From Paenibacillus pini JCM 16418 (GTDB lineage: Bacteria; Bacillota; Bacilli; Paenibacillales; Paenibacillaceae): a DNA stretch of 64,000 nucleotides. A model generated the notes under the pieces. The model worked only from the letters and a program-made list of their open reading frames with translations, was not told the DNA's origin and searched no databases. The stretch covers positions 62,001-126,000 of the forward strand of contig NZ_BAVZ01000007.1 of the NCBI RefSeq assembly GCF_000576305.1. The letters run 5' to 3'. This document shows, piece after piece, positions 7,897 to 17,516 of this stretch. A program made the translations under genes and the position numbers. Position 1 is the stretch's first letter; every line of letters begins with the position of its first letter.

Positions 7897-8715
7897 CTAA
7901 ATAATCCGTTTGCGAACCCAGCCTGAAATGAGATCTGTCATTACGACGAGGAAGATGATTCCGAGCAGAATAATACCGACTCGGTTCCAATTGCGGACCT
8001 GAAGTGCAAAGATCAGCGGTGTACCGATTCCTCCTGCGCCAACCAAGCCAAGCGTGGTTGCTGAACGGATATTAATTTCAAATCGGTAGAGCGAATACGA
8101 AAGAAACTGTGGAATGACCTGAGGTAGTACGGCGTAACGAAGCACTTGCAAGCGATTGGCTCCGCTGGCAATAAGAGCTTCCTCAGGGCCATGGTCGATG
8201 CTCTCAATCGTTTCGGAGTATAGCTTGCCAAGCATACCAATTGAATGGATACCAAGTGCAAGCACCCCGGCAAAAGAGCCTGGACCAACGGCTTTAATAA
8301 ACAGTATAGCAACAATAATTTCTGGAAATACACGAATGATGCTGAGAATGATTTTACCACTACCGGATGTAGCTAGATGGCGACTCATATTGGAGGAGGC
8401 CCAGAAAGCAAAGGGAATACAAGTAATAGCCGCGACAACGGTACCTAATATGGAAATGATCAGCGTGTCCAGCAGACCTCGTAGTAAATCCTCGCCTTCA
8501 GCTAAGTACACAAAGGACCAGTCAGGATGTAGAAAGCCCTGTAATATGGATCGTGATACAGTGCCCGCCGTGCTTTGCAGCCCTTCGAAATGCATGCCTT
8601 GGATGGACCAGTAATAGATCAGAGCCACTACAATGGCGATAATCCCAAAGCGTATACGCGTCAGAGCGATATGTTTGGATGAGCTAGAACTTGTTTTTGA
8701 CGGTATCAGCCTCAT
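7897..8715 (-). CDS. phnE: phosphonate-type ABC transporter permease (second)
   Basis: A 272-residue integral membrane permease, paralogous to and the same length as its upstream neighbour. The ATG at 8715 is preferred over 8736 because GGAGG lies 8 nt before it and it overlaps the stop of the first permease gene as ATGA, a sign of translational coupling. It has six predicted membrane spans and the EAA-type loop (EALIASGANRLQVLRYAVLPQVIPQFLSY) that contacts the ATPase. Two permease genes in tandem imply a heterodimeric channel working with PhnC and PhnD. The substrate may be a phosphonate, phosphite or organophosphate; no C-P lyase gene is present in the window. Confidence 0.9.
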   Translation of the reverse strand: MRLIPSKTSSSSSKHIALTRIRFGIIAIVVALIYYWSIQGMHFEGLQSTAGTVSRSILQGFLHPDWSFVYLAEGEDLLRGLLDTLIISILGTVVAAITCIPFAFWASSNMSRHLATSGSGKIILSIIRVFPEIIVAILFIKAVGPGSFAGVLALGIHSIGMLGKLYSETIESIDHGPEEALIASGANRLQVLRYAVLPQVIPQFLSYSLYRFEINIRSATTLGLVGAGGIGTPLIFALQVRNWNRVGIILLGIIFLVVMTDLISGWVRKRII

Positions 8716-9530
8716 AGTAGTTTCCTCCGTATCCATGTGCTTGAGTAATCAATGATTAATACAATAACGAGGGTTAATAGAATAATGACGCAAGCACGAT
8801 CATATCTGAATAAACCAAGGGATCGATCAAGCAGCAATCCAATTCCGCCTGCGCCAACTAGACCAAGTACTGACGCTGCCCTTACATTAACTTCAAATGT
8901 ATATAGTAAATAGGACATGAAGTAAGGTAGCGCTTGAGGCAATACGCCAAATCGAATCACTTGCAAGCGACTAGCGCCGACTGCTGTCATCGCTTCAAGG
9001 GGTCCTGGATCAATCGCTTCGATCGCTTCAAATGTCAGCTTAGCGATAATACCGAAGGAGAAGAAGACGAGTGCGAGCATCCCTGCAAAAGGACCGATAC
9101 CGAAGACGGCTACGAAGATCGCAGCGAATAAGAGATCTGGAATTGTACGCACCAGATTGAGAATCATGCGAACAGGTAAGGCGATGAAGCGGTTAGGCAT
9201 GATGTTGTATGAACATAGCAGTGCTACAGGGACGGCAATAATTCCGCCGATTGTAGTCCCAAGAATGGCAATTTGAACAGTCTCCATCATCGGAGCCCAT
9301 ATAGTCGGTATATAACTCCAATCCGGTGGAAACATTTCCTTCAGAAGCTGTCCCATTTGGGGTAGACCCGTTATGAGTTGGTAGGGAGTCACTTTCGTCT
9401 GTATAGAGCACATGACAATGATAAGAATGAGTAGAATCCAGCCTGCATAACGCTTGTAACGTAATGGAGGCTGGATGTCTACGACAGGCGGACTAGGTTG
9501 TGATGGGGTTGGAAGTGGCGCTCTCATCAT
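8712..9530 (-). CDS. phnE: phosphonate-type ABC transporter permease (first)
   Basis: A 272-residue permease with a proline-rich cytoplasmic N-terminus, six membrane spans and the conserved coupling loop ([29 protein letters not shown]). The start codon overlaps the phnC stop; ATG 9530 and ATG 9527 are both possible behind GGGAG. It lies third in the phnD-phnC-phnE-phnE operon. It should dimerise with the second permease to form the membrane channel. Confidence 0.9.
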   Translation of the reverse strand: MMRAPLPTPSQPSPPVVDIQPPLRYKRYAGWILLILIIVMCSIQTKVTPYQLITGLPQMGQLLKEMFPPDWSYIPTIWAPMMETVQIAILGTTIGGIIAVPVALLCSYNIMPNRFIALPVRMILNLVRTIPDLLFAAIFVAVFGIGPFAGMLALVFFSFGIIAKLTFEAIEAIDPGPLEAMTAVGASRLQVIRFGVLPQALPYFMSYLLYTFEVNVRAASVLGLVGAGGIGLLLDRSLGLFRYDRACVIILLTLVIVLIIDYSSTWIRRKLL

Positions 9531-10294
9531 AGTACTCCCAATAATTCATCATGCTTTACTGCGCGGCCGTAGATTTCTGCGAAGGCCTCATCTGTAGCTT
9601 CTTCAGGTGTACCATCAAATACGACCTCACCCGCGCGAAGTCCAATGATGCGTGTAGCATATTCACGAGCTAGATCAATAAAATGCAGATTAATGACCGT
9701 GGTAATATTTAGTTCACGGTTTATTCGCTTTAAATCCTCCATAACTTGGCGCGTAGTTAGGGGATCAAGTGAAGCTACGGGTTCATCAGCCAAAATAACC
9801 TGAGCCTCCTGCGCTAAAGCGCGAGCGATGGATACCCGCTGCTGTTGACCTCCCGATAATTGATCGGCGCGAGTATAGGCTTTCTCGCGGATGTTAACTC
9901 GCTGCAAAGCTGTAAGTGACAGATCAATATCTTCCTTGGGGAACCAGCCCAGCATAGTCCTTAGTGTGGAGTGATACCCCACACGTCCAGACAGAACATT
10001 CTGAATGACCGTAGCACGTTTAATCAGATTGAAGCTTTGAAAGATCATGCCAATATCGCGCCGAATTAGGCGTAGTTCACTGCCGGATGCTTGGGTAACG
10101 GAGTTTCCATTAATGCGTATATCACCTGAGGTAATGTCATTCATGCGATTAATAGAGCGCAGTAATGTCGACTTCCCTGCACCAGAGAGGCCAACGATAA
10201 CGACGAGTTCTCCCTTTTGAATCGTAAGGTTGATATTACGTAGACCAATCGAGCCATTTGGGTATATTTTTGATACATTATCGAATTCAATCAT
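9527..10294 (-). CDS. phnC: phosphonate-type ABC transporter ATP-binding protein
   Basis: A 255-residue ATPase beginning [14 protein letters not shown], the usual start of PhnC; an upstream in-frame ATG at 10315 adds seven unconserved residues. Walker A (GLSGAGKST), Q loop, signature LSGGQQQR, Walker B with ILADEP and the switch His (NLHFID) are all intact, so it should energise transport. It is cotranscribed with two phnE genes, overlapping the first. A hairpin at 10348-10376 lies between it and phnD. Confidence 0.92.
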   Translation of the reverse strand: MIEFDNVSKIYPNGSIGLRNINLTIQKGELVVIVGLSGAGKSTLLRSINRMNDITSGDIRINGNSVTQASGSELRLIRRDIGMIFQSFNLIKRATVIQNVLSGRVGYHSTLRTMLGWFPKEDIDLSLTALQRVNIREKAYTRADQLSGGQQQRVSIARALAQEAQVILADEPVASLDPLTTRQVMEDLKRINRELNITTVINLHFIDLAREYATRIIGLRAGEVVFDGTPEEATDEAFAEIYGRAVKHDELLGVL

Positions 10295-10347
10295 GGTTAT
10301 CCAACTTTCTGTCATGGAGTCTTATTCTCAACTGAATAAAGGAAACA

Positions 10348-10376
10348 ACACCGTCATGAACATTCATGAACGGTGC
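10348..10376 (-). terminator. intercistronic hairpin between phnD and phnC
   Basis: CACCGTTCATGAA pairs with TTCATGACGGTG on the minus strand with a very short loop. It lacks a strong T run, so it is more likely an mRNA-stabilising or partial-termination hairpin that keeps the binding protein in excess over the transporter. Confidence 0.55.
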
Positions 10377-10414
10377 TGCTTTGTTCGCTATATGTTGCTT
10401 TCTGAAGGTGAGGA

Positions 10415-11394
10415 TTACTTGATTTCTTGTCCTACAGCCTCAGCATATTTGCGAACGGGTTCAAAGTTCTTGTCATCGCCTGCAACATATCCAACATGGG
10501 TATAGATGTCTTTAATTATTTTAGCTCCTTCGGCATCATTGGTAATGTCGATGAACGCTTGGCTGATCTTGTCTCTCCAGCTTTGATCCATATCGTTACG
10601 CACACTTACCGTGTCGTTAGGGATTTTGGCAGTGTAATGGAGTACACGAGTTTTGCAAAAACATCAGGTACATCTTTCTTCACCGTGTTACGCGCATCTT
10701 GGAATACAGCAACAGCATCCACTTGTCCGTTCAGGAGTGCCATAATTGCAGCATCATGACCCTTGATCGTTACACCTTGGACATCTTTGTCTGGATCAAT
10801 ACCTTCTTGTTTCAGTTCAGCTGCAGGGAATACATAACCAGCGGATGAAGTAACGTTTTGCCAGCCGATTTTTTTACCCTTCAGGTCTTTCAAACTTTGA
10901 ATAGGGGAATCCTTCTTCACGATAATCATTGATTTGTAAAAATCTACTTTATCAGTTGTATCTTCACCAGTCTCATCCTTTACGCCATAACGCTGAGCTT
11001 GCAGCAGAAGATCCACTGTTTTTTTCTTATCATGTGCTAGAACATATGCGTTCGGAGGTAAGAAACCAACATCTACTTGTTTCGAAGCCATGGCTTCAAC
11101 AATTGTATTGTAATCAGGAGATACCGTTACATGGACAGGAATGCCGAGCTTATCGCCAAGCAGCTTCTCAAGCGGCTTCGTTTTAGCTTCAAGGGTATCT
11201 GCATTCTGGGATGGTACAAATTGTACGTTCAACTCTTTTGGAACATAAGATTTAGAAGAATCTCCACCTGTTGCTTCAGTGCTGGTCGTTTTACTTGCTT
11301 CCGCAGAAGTGTTGCTGTTGTCTTTTGATCCACATGCCGAAATGCTTGCTGCAAGCGCTAAGGACATGCAAATGGTAAGTGTTTTTTTAAACAT
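10415..11394 (-). pseudogene. phnD: phosphonate-type ABC substrate-binding lipoprotein, frameshifted
   Basis: The binding protein is split in two frames. The first part (11394 to about 10655) starts at ATG 11394 behind GGAGGGG and has a lipoprotein signal (lipobox SAC, Cys21) and a PhnD-type domain (LNVQFVPSQNADTLEAKTKPLEKLLGDKLG; KPNAY-like VGFLPPNAY). It then shifts into a tail ending at 10606. The missing continuation lies in the next frame: KTRVLHYTAKIPNDTVSV then RNDMDQSWRDKISQAFIDI to 10415. One extra A in the coding-strand run (TTTT at 10651-10654 on the plus strand) restores a normal protein of about 325 residues. The exact correction site suggests a sequence error or a very recent mutation. 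The protein should deliver substrate to the PhnEE-PhnC transporter. Confidence 0.88.
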
Positions 11395-11489
11395 GATGGT
11401 CCCCTCCAAAGGAAAATCTATATTTGTGATCATGATCGAAAGCTTCCGACCTGACAGGAAAGAGCGTAACATAGCCCGCGTGGACAAGG

Positions 11490-11528
11490 GTTAAATGAAA
11501 GACAGACTTTTGTTGAATTAAAGTTAAA
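11490..11528 (-). promoter_or_regulatory. PhoP-type box (four hexamers at 11-bp spacing) for the phn operon
   Basis: Read on the minus strand: TTTAAC (11523-11528), TTCAAC (11512-11517), TCTGTC (11501-11506) and TTTAAC (11490-11495), each exactly 11 bp apart. Three of four match the Bacillus PhoP-P consensus TT(A/C/T)A(A/C)(A/C)-N5. A -10-like TATGTT lies about 16 bp downstream (11468-11473), the geometry expected for PhoP-activated promoters. It points at phnD; the same region is also upstream of the divergent nucleotidase gene. Confidence 0.6.
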
Positions 11529-11678
11529 TTTTCATCCTTATTTGGGAAAGTAAGTAAGTAAATATACATTGAAAAGTAGACATTATAAGGAAGTTGAATG
11601 AAATCTATCGATTTACCGTGATTTAATAATTGGAATTTATAATAGGGGGAGAGACGTATTTTCATAGGGGGAAACGCT

Positions 11679-13634
11679 TTGAACAACCAAGTGAGTCGTG
11701 CTGATAACCCGAGCATAACCTTACGCATTTTATCTACGACGGACATCCATGCCAACGGAATGGACTATGACTATTATCGAGATCAATATACACCACAAAT
11801 CGGACTTGTTCGAACCATGTCGCTAGTTCAACAGGCGCGTAAAGAGGAAGCTAACACCATGCTGCTAGATAACGGAGACTTGATGCAGGGATCACTGCTT
11901 GGTAGCTATGTGGCTCAATTGGATCAGCTGACACATTTCGGACCGGTACATCCCCTCTTTCGAGTGATGAATGAGATGGGATATGATGCAGCAACGTTTG
12001 GAAATCACGAATTTAATTATGGACTAGAATTATTGGATCGTATCGTTATGGGAGCTATGTTCCCGTATGTGAACGCTAATATATATAAGGATGAAGGTAA
12101 TGGAGATCACGAGGGATTGCAAAATATGTATACTCCATATGTTATTTTGACTAAGCGCTGTCAGGATAACGTTGGTAACTGGCATGACCTGAAAATTGGT
12201 TTAATTGGTTTCGTGCCCCCGCAAATTATGAATTGGGATCAGGCTCACTTACAGGGGCGAATCATCGTTCGCGATATGGTAGAAACGGCACGTCATTTCA
12301 TTCCGAAAATGAAGGAAGCGGGTGCGGAACTAATCATTGCGATGGCGCATACCGGATTTGATGGAGGCGAATCCGCTAACGGGAGGGGGGCCGAAAATGT
12401 GGTTTTATCCCTTAGCAAGGAACAGGGGATTGATGCAATTACGTTCTCGCATACGCATCATATTTTTCCTGCGGATAATTTGAATAATCTCGACGCCTCT
12501 TTCAAAGATAGAGAGGGGAATCTGCTTCCTTATATTGATTTGAATCGGGGCACAATTCACGGCATCCCATCGGTACAGGCTGGATATGGTGGGGCGCAGC
12601 TCGGCATCATCGATCTCCAACTGAAACTTCAAGAAGGAGGATGGATCATTGCCGATGCCCATGCTAGCATTCGTCATATTTATGATAACAAGAATGCTGA
12701 GCCGCTAGTTGAGGCCGACCGTGGTGCAGTAGCTATTTTAAAAGAGGCTCATGAAGCTACTATAACTTATGCCAATCAATCCATTGGTGAAATTGATGCT
12801 CCTATTTATAGTTATTTTGCTCTGGTTCAAAATGATCTGTCGGTTCAGCTTGTGAACCGGGCACAGCAGGAATATGCACAGCGCTGGATCTCTACCAATA
12901 TGCCTCAATACGTTAATTTTCCAATTATTTCGGTAGCTTCTCCCTTTAAGGCTGGCCGGAATGGTCCATCCGATTATTCTGATATTCCAGCGGGTAAGCT
13001 TGCGATTAAGAGCGCAACGGAGCTATATCCTTACGATAATACAATTAAAGCTGTCAAAATGAACAAAGCTGGAATTCAGGAATGGCTGGAGATGTCAGCA
13101 GGTGCATATAATCAGATTGATCCTCAAAGTCTGGAAGAGCAGAGCCTGCTGAATGCGACATATTCGATCTTTAATTTTGACATTATGGGTGGTGTAACCT
13201 ATCAGGTTGATGTAACAAAGCCTGCCAAATATACACCCAATGGCTCGATAAATAAATCGGATGCGGGGCGTATTTATAACCTGAGGTATCAAGGAGAGAT
13301 GATATCTTCGGAGCAAGAATTCATCGTGGTCTCTAGCAACTATCGTATTTTTGGCGGAGGTAATTTTCCTGGTATGCAAGATGCAGAACTTATTATGGAC
13401 TCAACGGAGGAAAACCGGGATATCCTTATGAATTATATTGCAGCACAAGGTCAATTGGATGCTCAAATCGAAGCGAATTGGAGTTTTGTTCCGATTAAGG
13501 GGCAAGTAAACGTTACGTTTACAAGTTCACCGCAAGCCGCAAAGTATATATCGACTCCTCCTTCTGTGAAAATACAGTATACGGGACGAATAAATAGTCA
13601 GGGTTATGGGATATTTAAAATCGATATGAGCTAA
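11679..13634 (+). CDS. 2',3'-cyclic-nucleotide 2'-phosphodiesterase/3'-nucleotidase family protein without signal peptide
   Basis: A 651-residue protein of the 5'-nucleotidase/CpdB family. The TTG start at 11679 follows AGGGGG with 7 nt spacing. The N-terminal metallophosphatase domain carries the metal-binding motifs STTDIHANG, DNGDLMQG, GNHEFNYG, AHTGFDGG and SHTHHIF (residues about 20-270). The C-terminal 5'-nucleotidase domain follows, with the RIFGGGNF substrate-binding stretch near residue 555. Most family members are exported or wall-anchored; this one has neither signal peptide nor anchor, so it probably acts in the cytoplasm. It is divergent from the phn operon across a PhoP-like box, suggesting that it releases phosphate from an imported ester or from nucleotides during phosphate starvation. 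That link is inference. Confidence 0.88.
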   Translation: MNNQVSRADNPSITLRILSTTDIHANGMDYDYYRDQYTPQIGLVRTMSLVQQARKEEANTMLLDNGDLMQGSLLGSYVAQLDQLTHFGPVHPLFRVMNEMGYDAATFGNHEFNYGLELLDRIVMGAMFPYVNANIYKDEGNGDHEGLQNMYTPYVILTKRCQDNVGNWHDLKIGLIGFVPPQIMNWDQAHLQGRIIVRDMVETARHFIPKMKEAGAELIIAMAHTGFDGGESANGRGAENVVLSLSKEQGIDAITFSHTHHIFPADNLNNLDASFKDREGNLLPYIDLNRGTIHGIPSVQAGYGGAQLGIIDLQLKLQEGGWIIADAHASIRHIYDNKNAEPLVEADRGAVAILKEAHEATITYANQSIGEIDAPIYSYFALVQNDLSVQLVNRAQQEYAQRWISTNMPQYVNFPIISVASPFKAGRNGPSDYSDIPAGKLAIKSATELYPYDNTIKAVKMNKAGIQEWLEMSAGAYNQIDPQSLEEQSLLNATYSIFNFDIMGGVTYQVDVTKPAKYTPNGSINKSDAGRIYNLRYQGEMISSEQEFIVVSSNYRIFGGGNFPGMQDAELIMDSTEENRDILMNYIAAQGQLDAQIEANWSFVPIKGQVNVTFTSSPQAAKYISTPPSVKIQYTGRINSQGYGIFKIDMS

Positions 13635-13738
13635 ACAATGGATCAAAGCTCAGTGTAATCATAATGTTTATTGCATACAATTTTTACATAAAAATCTAAT
13701 ATATCTAATAATTGCATGTTATATTAAGGAGGTAAGCT

Positions 13739-13750
13739 ATGAATTGATAG
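13739..13750 (+). other. strong ribosome binding site with a start-stop mini ORF
   Basis: AAGGAGGT (13726-13733) is followed at ideal spacing by ATG-AAT-TGA-TAG. The real gene begins about 30 nt later with its own GGGAGGG site. This could be a translation-control element or a remnant of a changed start. Confidence 0.4.
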
Positions 13751-13772
13751 ATTGGGAGGGAACGTGAAGCGA

Positions 13773-16700
13773 ATGAATAGGAACAATCGTAAGAGGCAAT
13801 GGGCTGCTTCATTGGTTGCAATTTTATTTGTTATGGTTAGTGTTTTCAATGTTTTATCTGGACAAGCATCCGCAGACACACCGCTCACAGTGGCTCAGGC
13901 TATCGCCAAGAACAACAACGGAAGTAATGCGGTGGTAGAAGGATTTATTGTAGGTGAAGTGTTTAACTCCAAACCTATTTTTACAAACTTCGGAGATGAT
14001 TTCAATCTGCTGATCGCAGATACTCCAGGTGAACAGGACAAGACAAAGCTAATTGACGTTCAAATTCCTAGTAATTTCAGGGCTCAATTTGGTCTGAAAA
14101 CCAACCCTACTCTCGTGGGTAAAAAAATTCAGGTCACAGGTACTCTTGCAACGTATAGCTCAATGAATGGCATCAACCAGCAACTGCATTCACACTTACG
14201 GGCGAGACTGGTGGGGGTGGCGGTGGAACGACACCAAATCCGTCAGATCCTGGTAGCGAGAATATGGGCGTACCTACTACATTACCGAATGGAGTAGGTA
14301 AGAAAGTTCTATTTGACCAGACGCATGGCCAAACCGCAGGGGCATCTGACTGGGTTATTGATGGTGCATTTTCAGATTTTGCTGATGGGCTGAAAGCAGC
14401 TGGTTTTCAGGTAGACGCGTTGCAACGCACGCTACCTATGAATGCGAAATCATATGATACACCAGTTGTTACACTCAGTAAGCTGAAACAATATGACGTA
14501 TTTATCATTGGTGAAGCCAACATTCCTTTTAAAACCTCAGAGCAGGATGCGATGCTCACTTATGTTAAGGAAGGCGGAAGTATTTTCTTTATTGCCGACC
14601 ATTATAATTCGGACCGAAATCTAAATCGCTGGGATTCATCAGAAGTGATGAACGCTACCGCCGTGGAGCTTACGGTGATCCTACGAAGGGCATGTCGGCT
14701 GGGGAAGTAGCCTCAGGAGCTATGCAAAATGTAACGAGTACGGACTGGCTTGGCCAGAACTTTGGCATCCGGTTCCGTTATAACTCTGTTGGAGATGTAA
14801 CGAAGACAGATACGGTCAAGTATGACCAATCCTTTGGAATCACGGCTGGTGTTAACGATGTGGAGATGCACAGTGGCTCTACACTCGTGATTCTCAATCC
14901 TAAGGTAGCCAAAGGTGTTATCTACTTGCCGCAGAATGTACCAGGCTGGAACAATGCAGTTGAAAATAGTGACAAGGCTCATTTCCCGAACGGCGGCGTC
15001 TACAAAAATGGTGGTGTAGCAGAAGGACCTTATGCAGCCATAGCTAAGCTTAATAAAGGAAAGGCAGCTTTTATCGGGGATTCTTCTCCAGTTGAAGATG
15101 CTAGCCCGGCGTATGTACGCGAGGATACAGGGGCGAAGAAGACAACATATGATGGATTTAAAGGTGAAGCACAGGATGCGGTATTCCTTGTTCAGACCGT
15201 TGAATGGCTTGCAGTACATGAAGAAGATTATACGACGTTTGAGAATAAAGGAATTACGCTTGACGCACCAACTCCGTTATTAGGTGCCCTTGAAGAACCA
15301 GCAACTTCGGCTGAAATTGCCGGTACAGAGCCATGGAATACGCCTGTAGCTGGATACAAATGGTATGATCCATCTACGTATAAGGCAGGTTCTTACGGTT
15401 CGGGTAGTTCAGGACCCGTGGTGACGATTCCTGAACTAACGAGCATCGCTTCGGCTAGACAAGCTGCTGATAGCAGCTATGTTACGGTGCAAGGCGTTAT
15501 TACCTCGGAGCCAGGAATCTTTGGAGGCACTGGCTTCTATATGCAGGACGGCACAGCAGGTATATACGTGTACCCCAGTAAGGCGACGGGATACCATGTT
15601 GGAGATAAGGTAAAGATTAGTGCTCAGAAAACAACCTACAACACGGAAGCAGAGCTGCTAAGTGAACTGCAAATTACGAAGCTTGATGATCAAGCTTCGT
15701 TACCTACACCCGTCGCATTACCGCAGAACGCAGTAAATGATGCGAATCAAGGACAATTAATTTCCATACAGAACGCAGTCATTAGCAAATACGCTGTTGT
15801 GACTGGATCATTGGAGTTCGATTTAGTTAACGGTAGTAACACAAACCATGTTCGGATTGATAGCAGAACGAATATTAATTCCGATATATTTAAACAAACC
15901 TATCCCGAGGGGACAGCCGTTCATATTACAGGCATTTCTTCCATCTTCAAGGGAGCATATCAGCTTAAGCTGTTGAATCTCGGTGATATTCGGCCTTCAA
16001 GCCCAGCAGCGGAGAATCATCCTCCAGTCTTCAAGGAGGTCTCACCTCAGAATACCGTGGTAGGACAAGCATTCAGCCTTAAGGTTGAGGCAACGGATGC
16101 AGACGGAGATGCTATCGTATACTCGGCAGTATCTTTACCAGATGGAGCATCCTTTGATTCAGCAGGTGGTCTTATTACTTGGACACCAGAGCAGTCTGGT
16201 AGCTACGATATTAAATTAAAGGCTGTGGATGCTAAGGGCGCAGAAGCAACACTGACTGTAAGAGTGACCGTTAGCGCTGCACAGACTGGTGCAAATCATA
16301 CCGCAACACTGACTGGACCTAGCTCAGCTTATCCTGAGACAAGCATTGACTTACCTATTGGTGTACTTAATCCGGTAAATGGCTTTACAGCTTTGGATGT
16401 GATTGTTCACTATGATCCTTCTAAGCTGGATGTAGCTACGAGTCCTAATGGAGATGGCACCCTTTCGCTTGCTGACTCGGCAGTGACTTCATCACGCGAT
16501 GGCCTTGGTTTGCTAGCCTCTGGTGTCAAGCCAGATCAAGGGCTTATCCGTATCATTATGGGTAGTGCAGGCGCTCAGCATGCAGTCACAGGCAGCGGTG
16601 AATTGTTGAAACTCCATGTTAAATTGAAGGCTAACCTTCCAGATGGCAAAACCGATATATCCTTGTCGGACTTCCAAGTGTCCTTGGATGGTACATCATC

Positions 16701-17421
16701 GACACTTGATACAACAGCAGCAACTTGGAGTATCGAAGTGAAGTCTACAGATCGTACAGCACTCAGCACAGCAATTAATTCAGCTCAAAGTCTGTATGAT
16801 CAAGCTGTTGTTGGATCAAATCCAGGTCAGTACCCTGCTGATGCAAAATCAGCGCTTCAGCAAGCGATTACAGCAGCAAGTGCTGTCCGCAATAATGCGG
16901 CCGCTACGCAGCAGGAACTGAACAATGCAATTACGGCTCTTACGAATGCGGTAAATATATTTAAAAATGCAGTTAATCCTTCTGTGCCAACGGTTCCAGC
17001 GGAAAAGGCAGCATTAGTTAATGCAATTACAGCGGCTCAAAGCCTCTATGATCGCTCAACTACAGGCGACAAAATAGGACAGTATCCTGCGGATGCGAAG
17101 TCAGCACTGAAGCTTGCTATTCAGAATGCACAGGTTATTAAGAACAGTGCATCTGCTACTCAAGCGCAGGTTGATGCAGCAACAGCATCTCTGAATAGTG
17201 CGATAGCGTTATTCCAAACGAAGCTGGTATCGCTTGTTCCAGGGGCTACGAAGATTACGATACAGGACTTGTCTATTATTTCTAAATACTATGGAGTTAC
17301 ATCAACCGATCCAAACTGGAGCCAAATTAGTAAGGCTGATTTGTTTGGCGAAGGTGAAATTTCTATCCGCGTATTGGCATCCGTGGCGCAGATGATCATT
17401 GGAGACTGGTACGTGAATTAA
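13773..17421 (+). pseudogene. large secreted multidomain protein (OB-fold, DUF4350-like, Ig-like, cohesin, FIVAR, dockerin-like), two frameshifts
   Basis: Three overlapping frames form one protein of about 1,215 residues. Possible starts are ATG 13773 (MNRNNRKRQW) or GTG 13764, both behind GGGAGGG; a signal peptide ends near ASA. Domains in order: an OB-like DUF6359-type domain (LTVAQAIAKNNNGSNAVVEGFI); a Gly-rich linker; a DUF4350/GATase1-like domain (KKVLFDQTHGQ, DVFIIGEAN, GGSIFFIADHYNSDRN); a second OB-fold domain; a Ca-rich Ig-like domain (TDADGDAI); a cohesin-like domain; two FIVAR repeats of about 80 residues sharing GQYPADAKSAL; and a C-terminal dockerin-like segment (ITIQDLSIISKYYG). 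Shift 1 is near 14184-14186 and shift 2 near 14654-14656; one added base at each joins the conserved pieces (the second gives MNGYRRGAYGDP). The function is unknown; its surface scaffold character is clear. It is next to an SLH-cohesin gene. Confidence 0.82.
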
Positions 17422-17460
17422 AAGATGAGTGGATCTGTCAGGAACGATCAAGAAACATTG

Positions 17461-17491
17461 CAGGGTGGCGCGATGCGTCCCCCTGTTTTTA
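17461..17491 (+). terminator. terminator between the large secreted protein and the SLH protein
   Basis: CAGGGTGGCGC pairs imperfectly with GCGTCCCCCTG (loop GAT) and is followed by five T. It may be partial, letting some transcription continue into the SLH gene 25 bp away. Confidence 0.75.
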
Positions 17492-17516
17492 TAGTTTAAC
17501 TCACAGGCTGGAAAGG

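Noticed and set aside
14713..15219. 168-residue open frame opposite the large secreted protein
   Set aside because: Antisense shadow with Cys/Ile-rich composition unlike real genes here; the plus-strand frame has clear domains.
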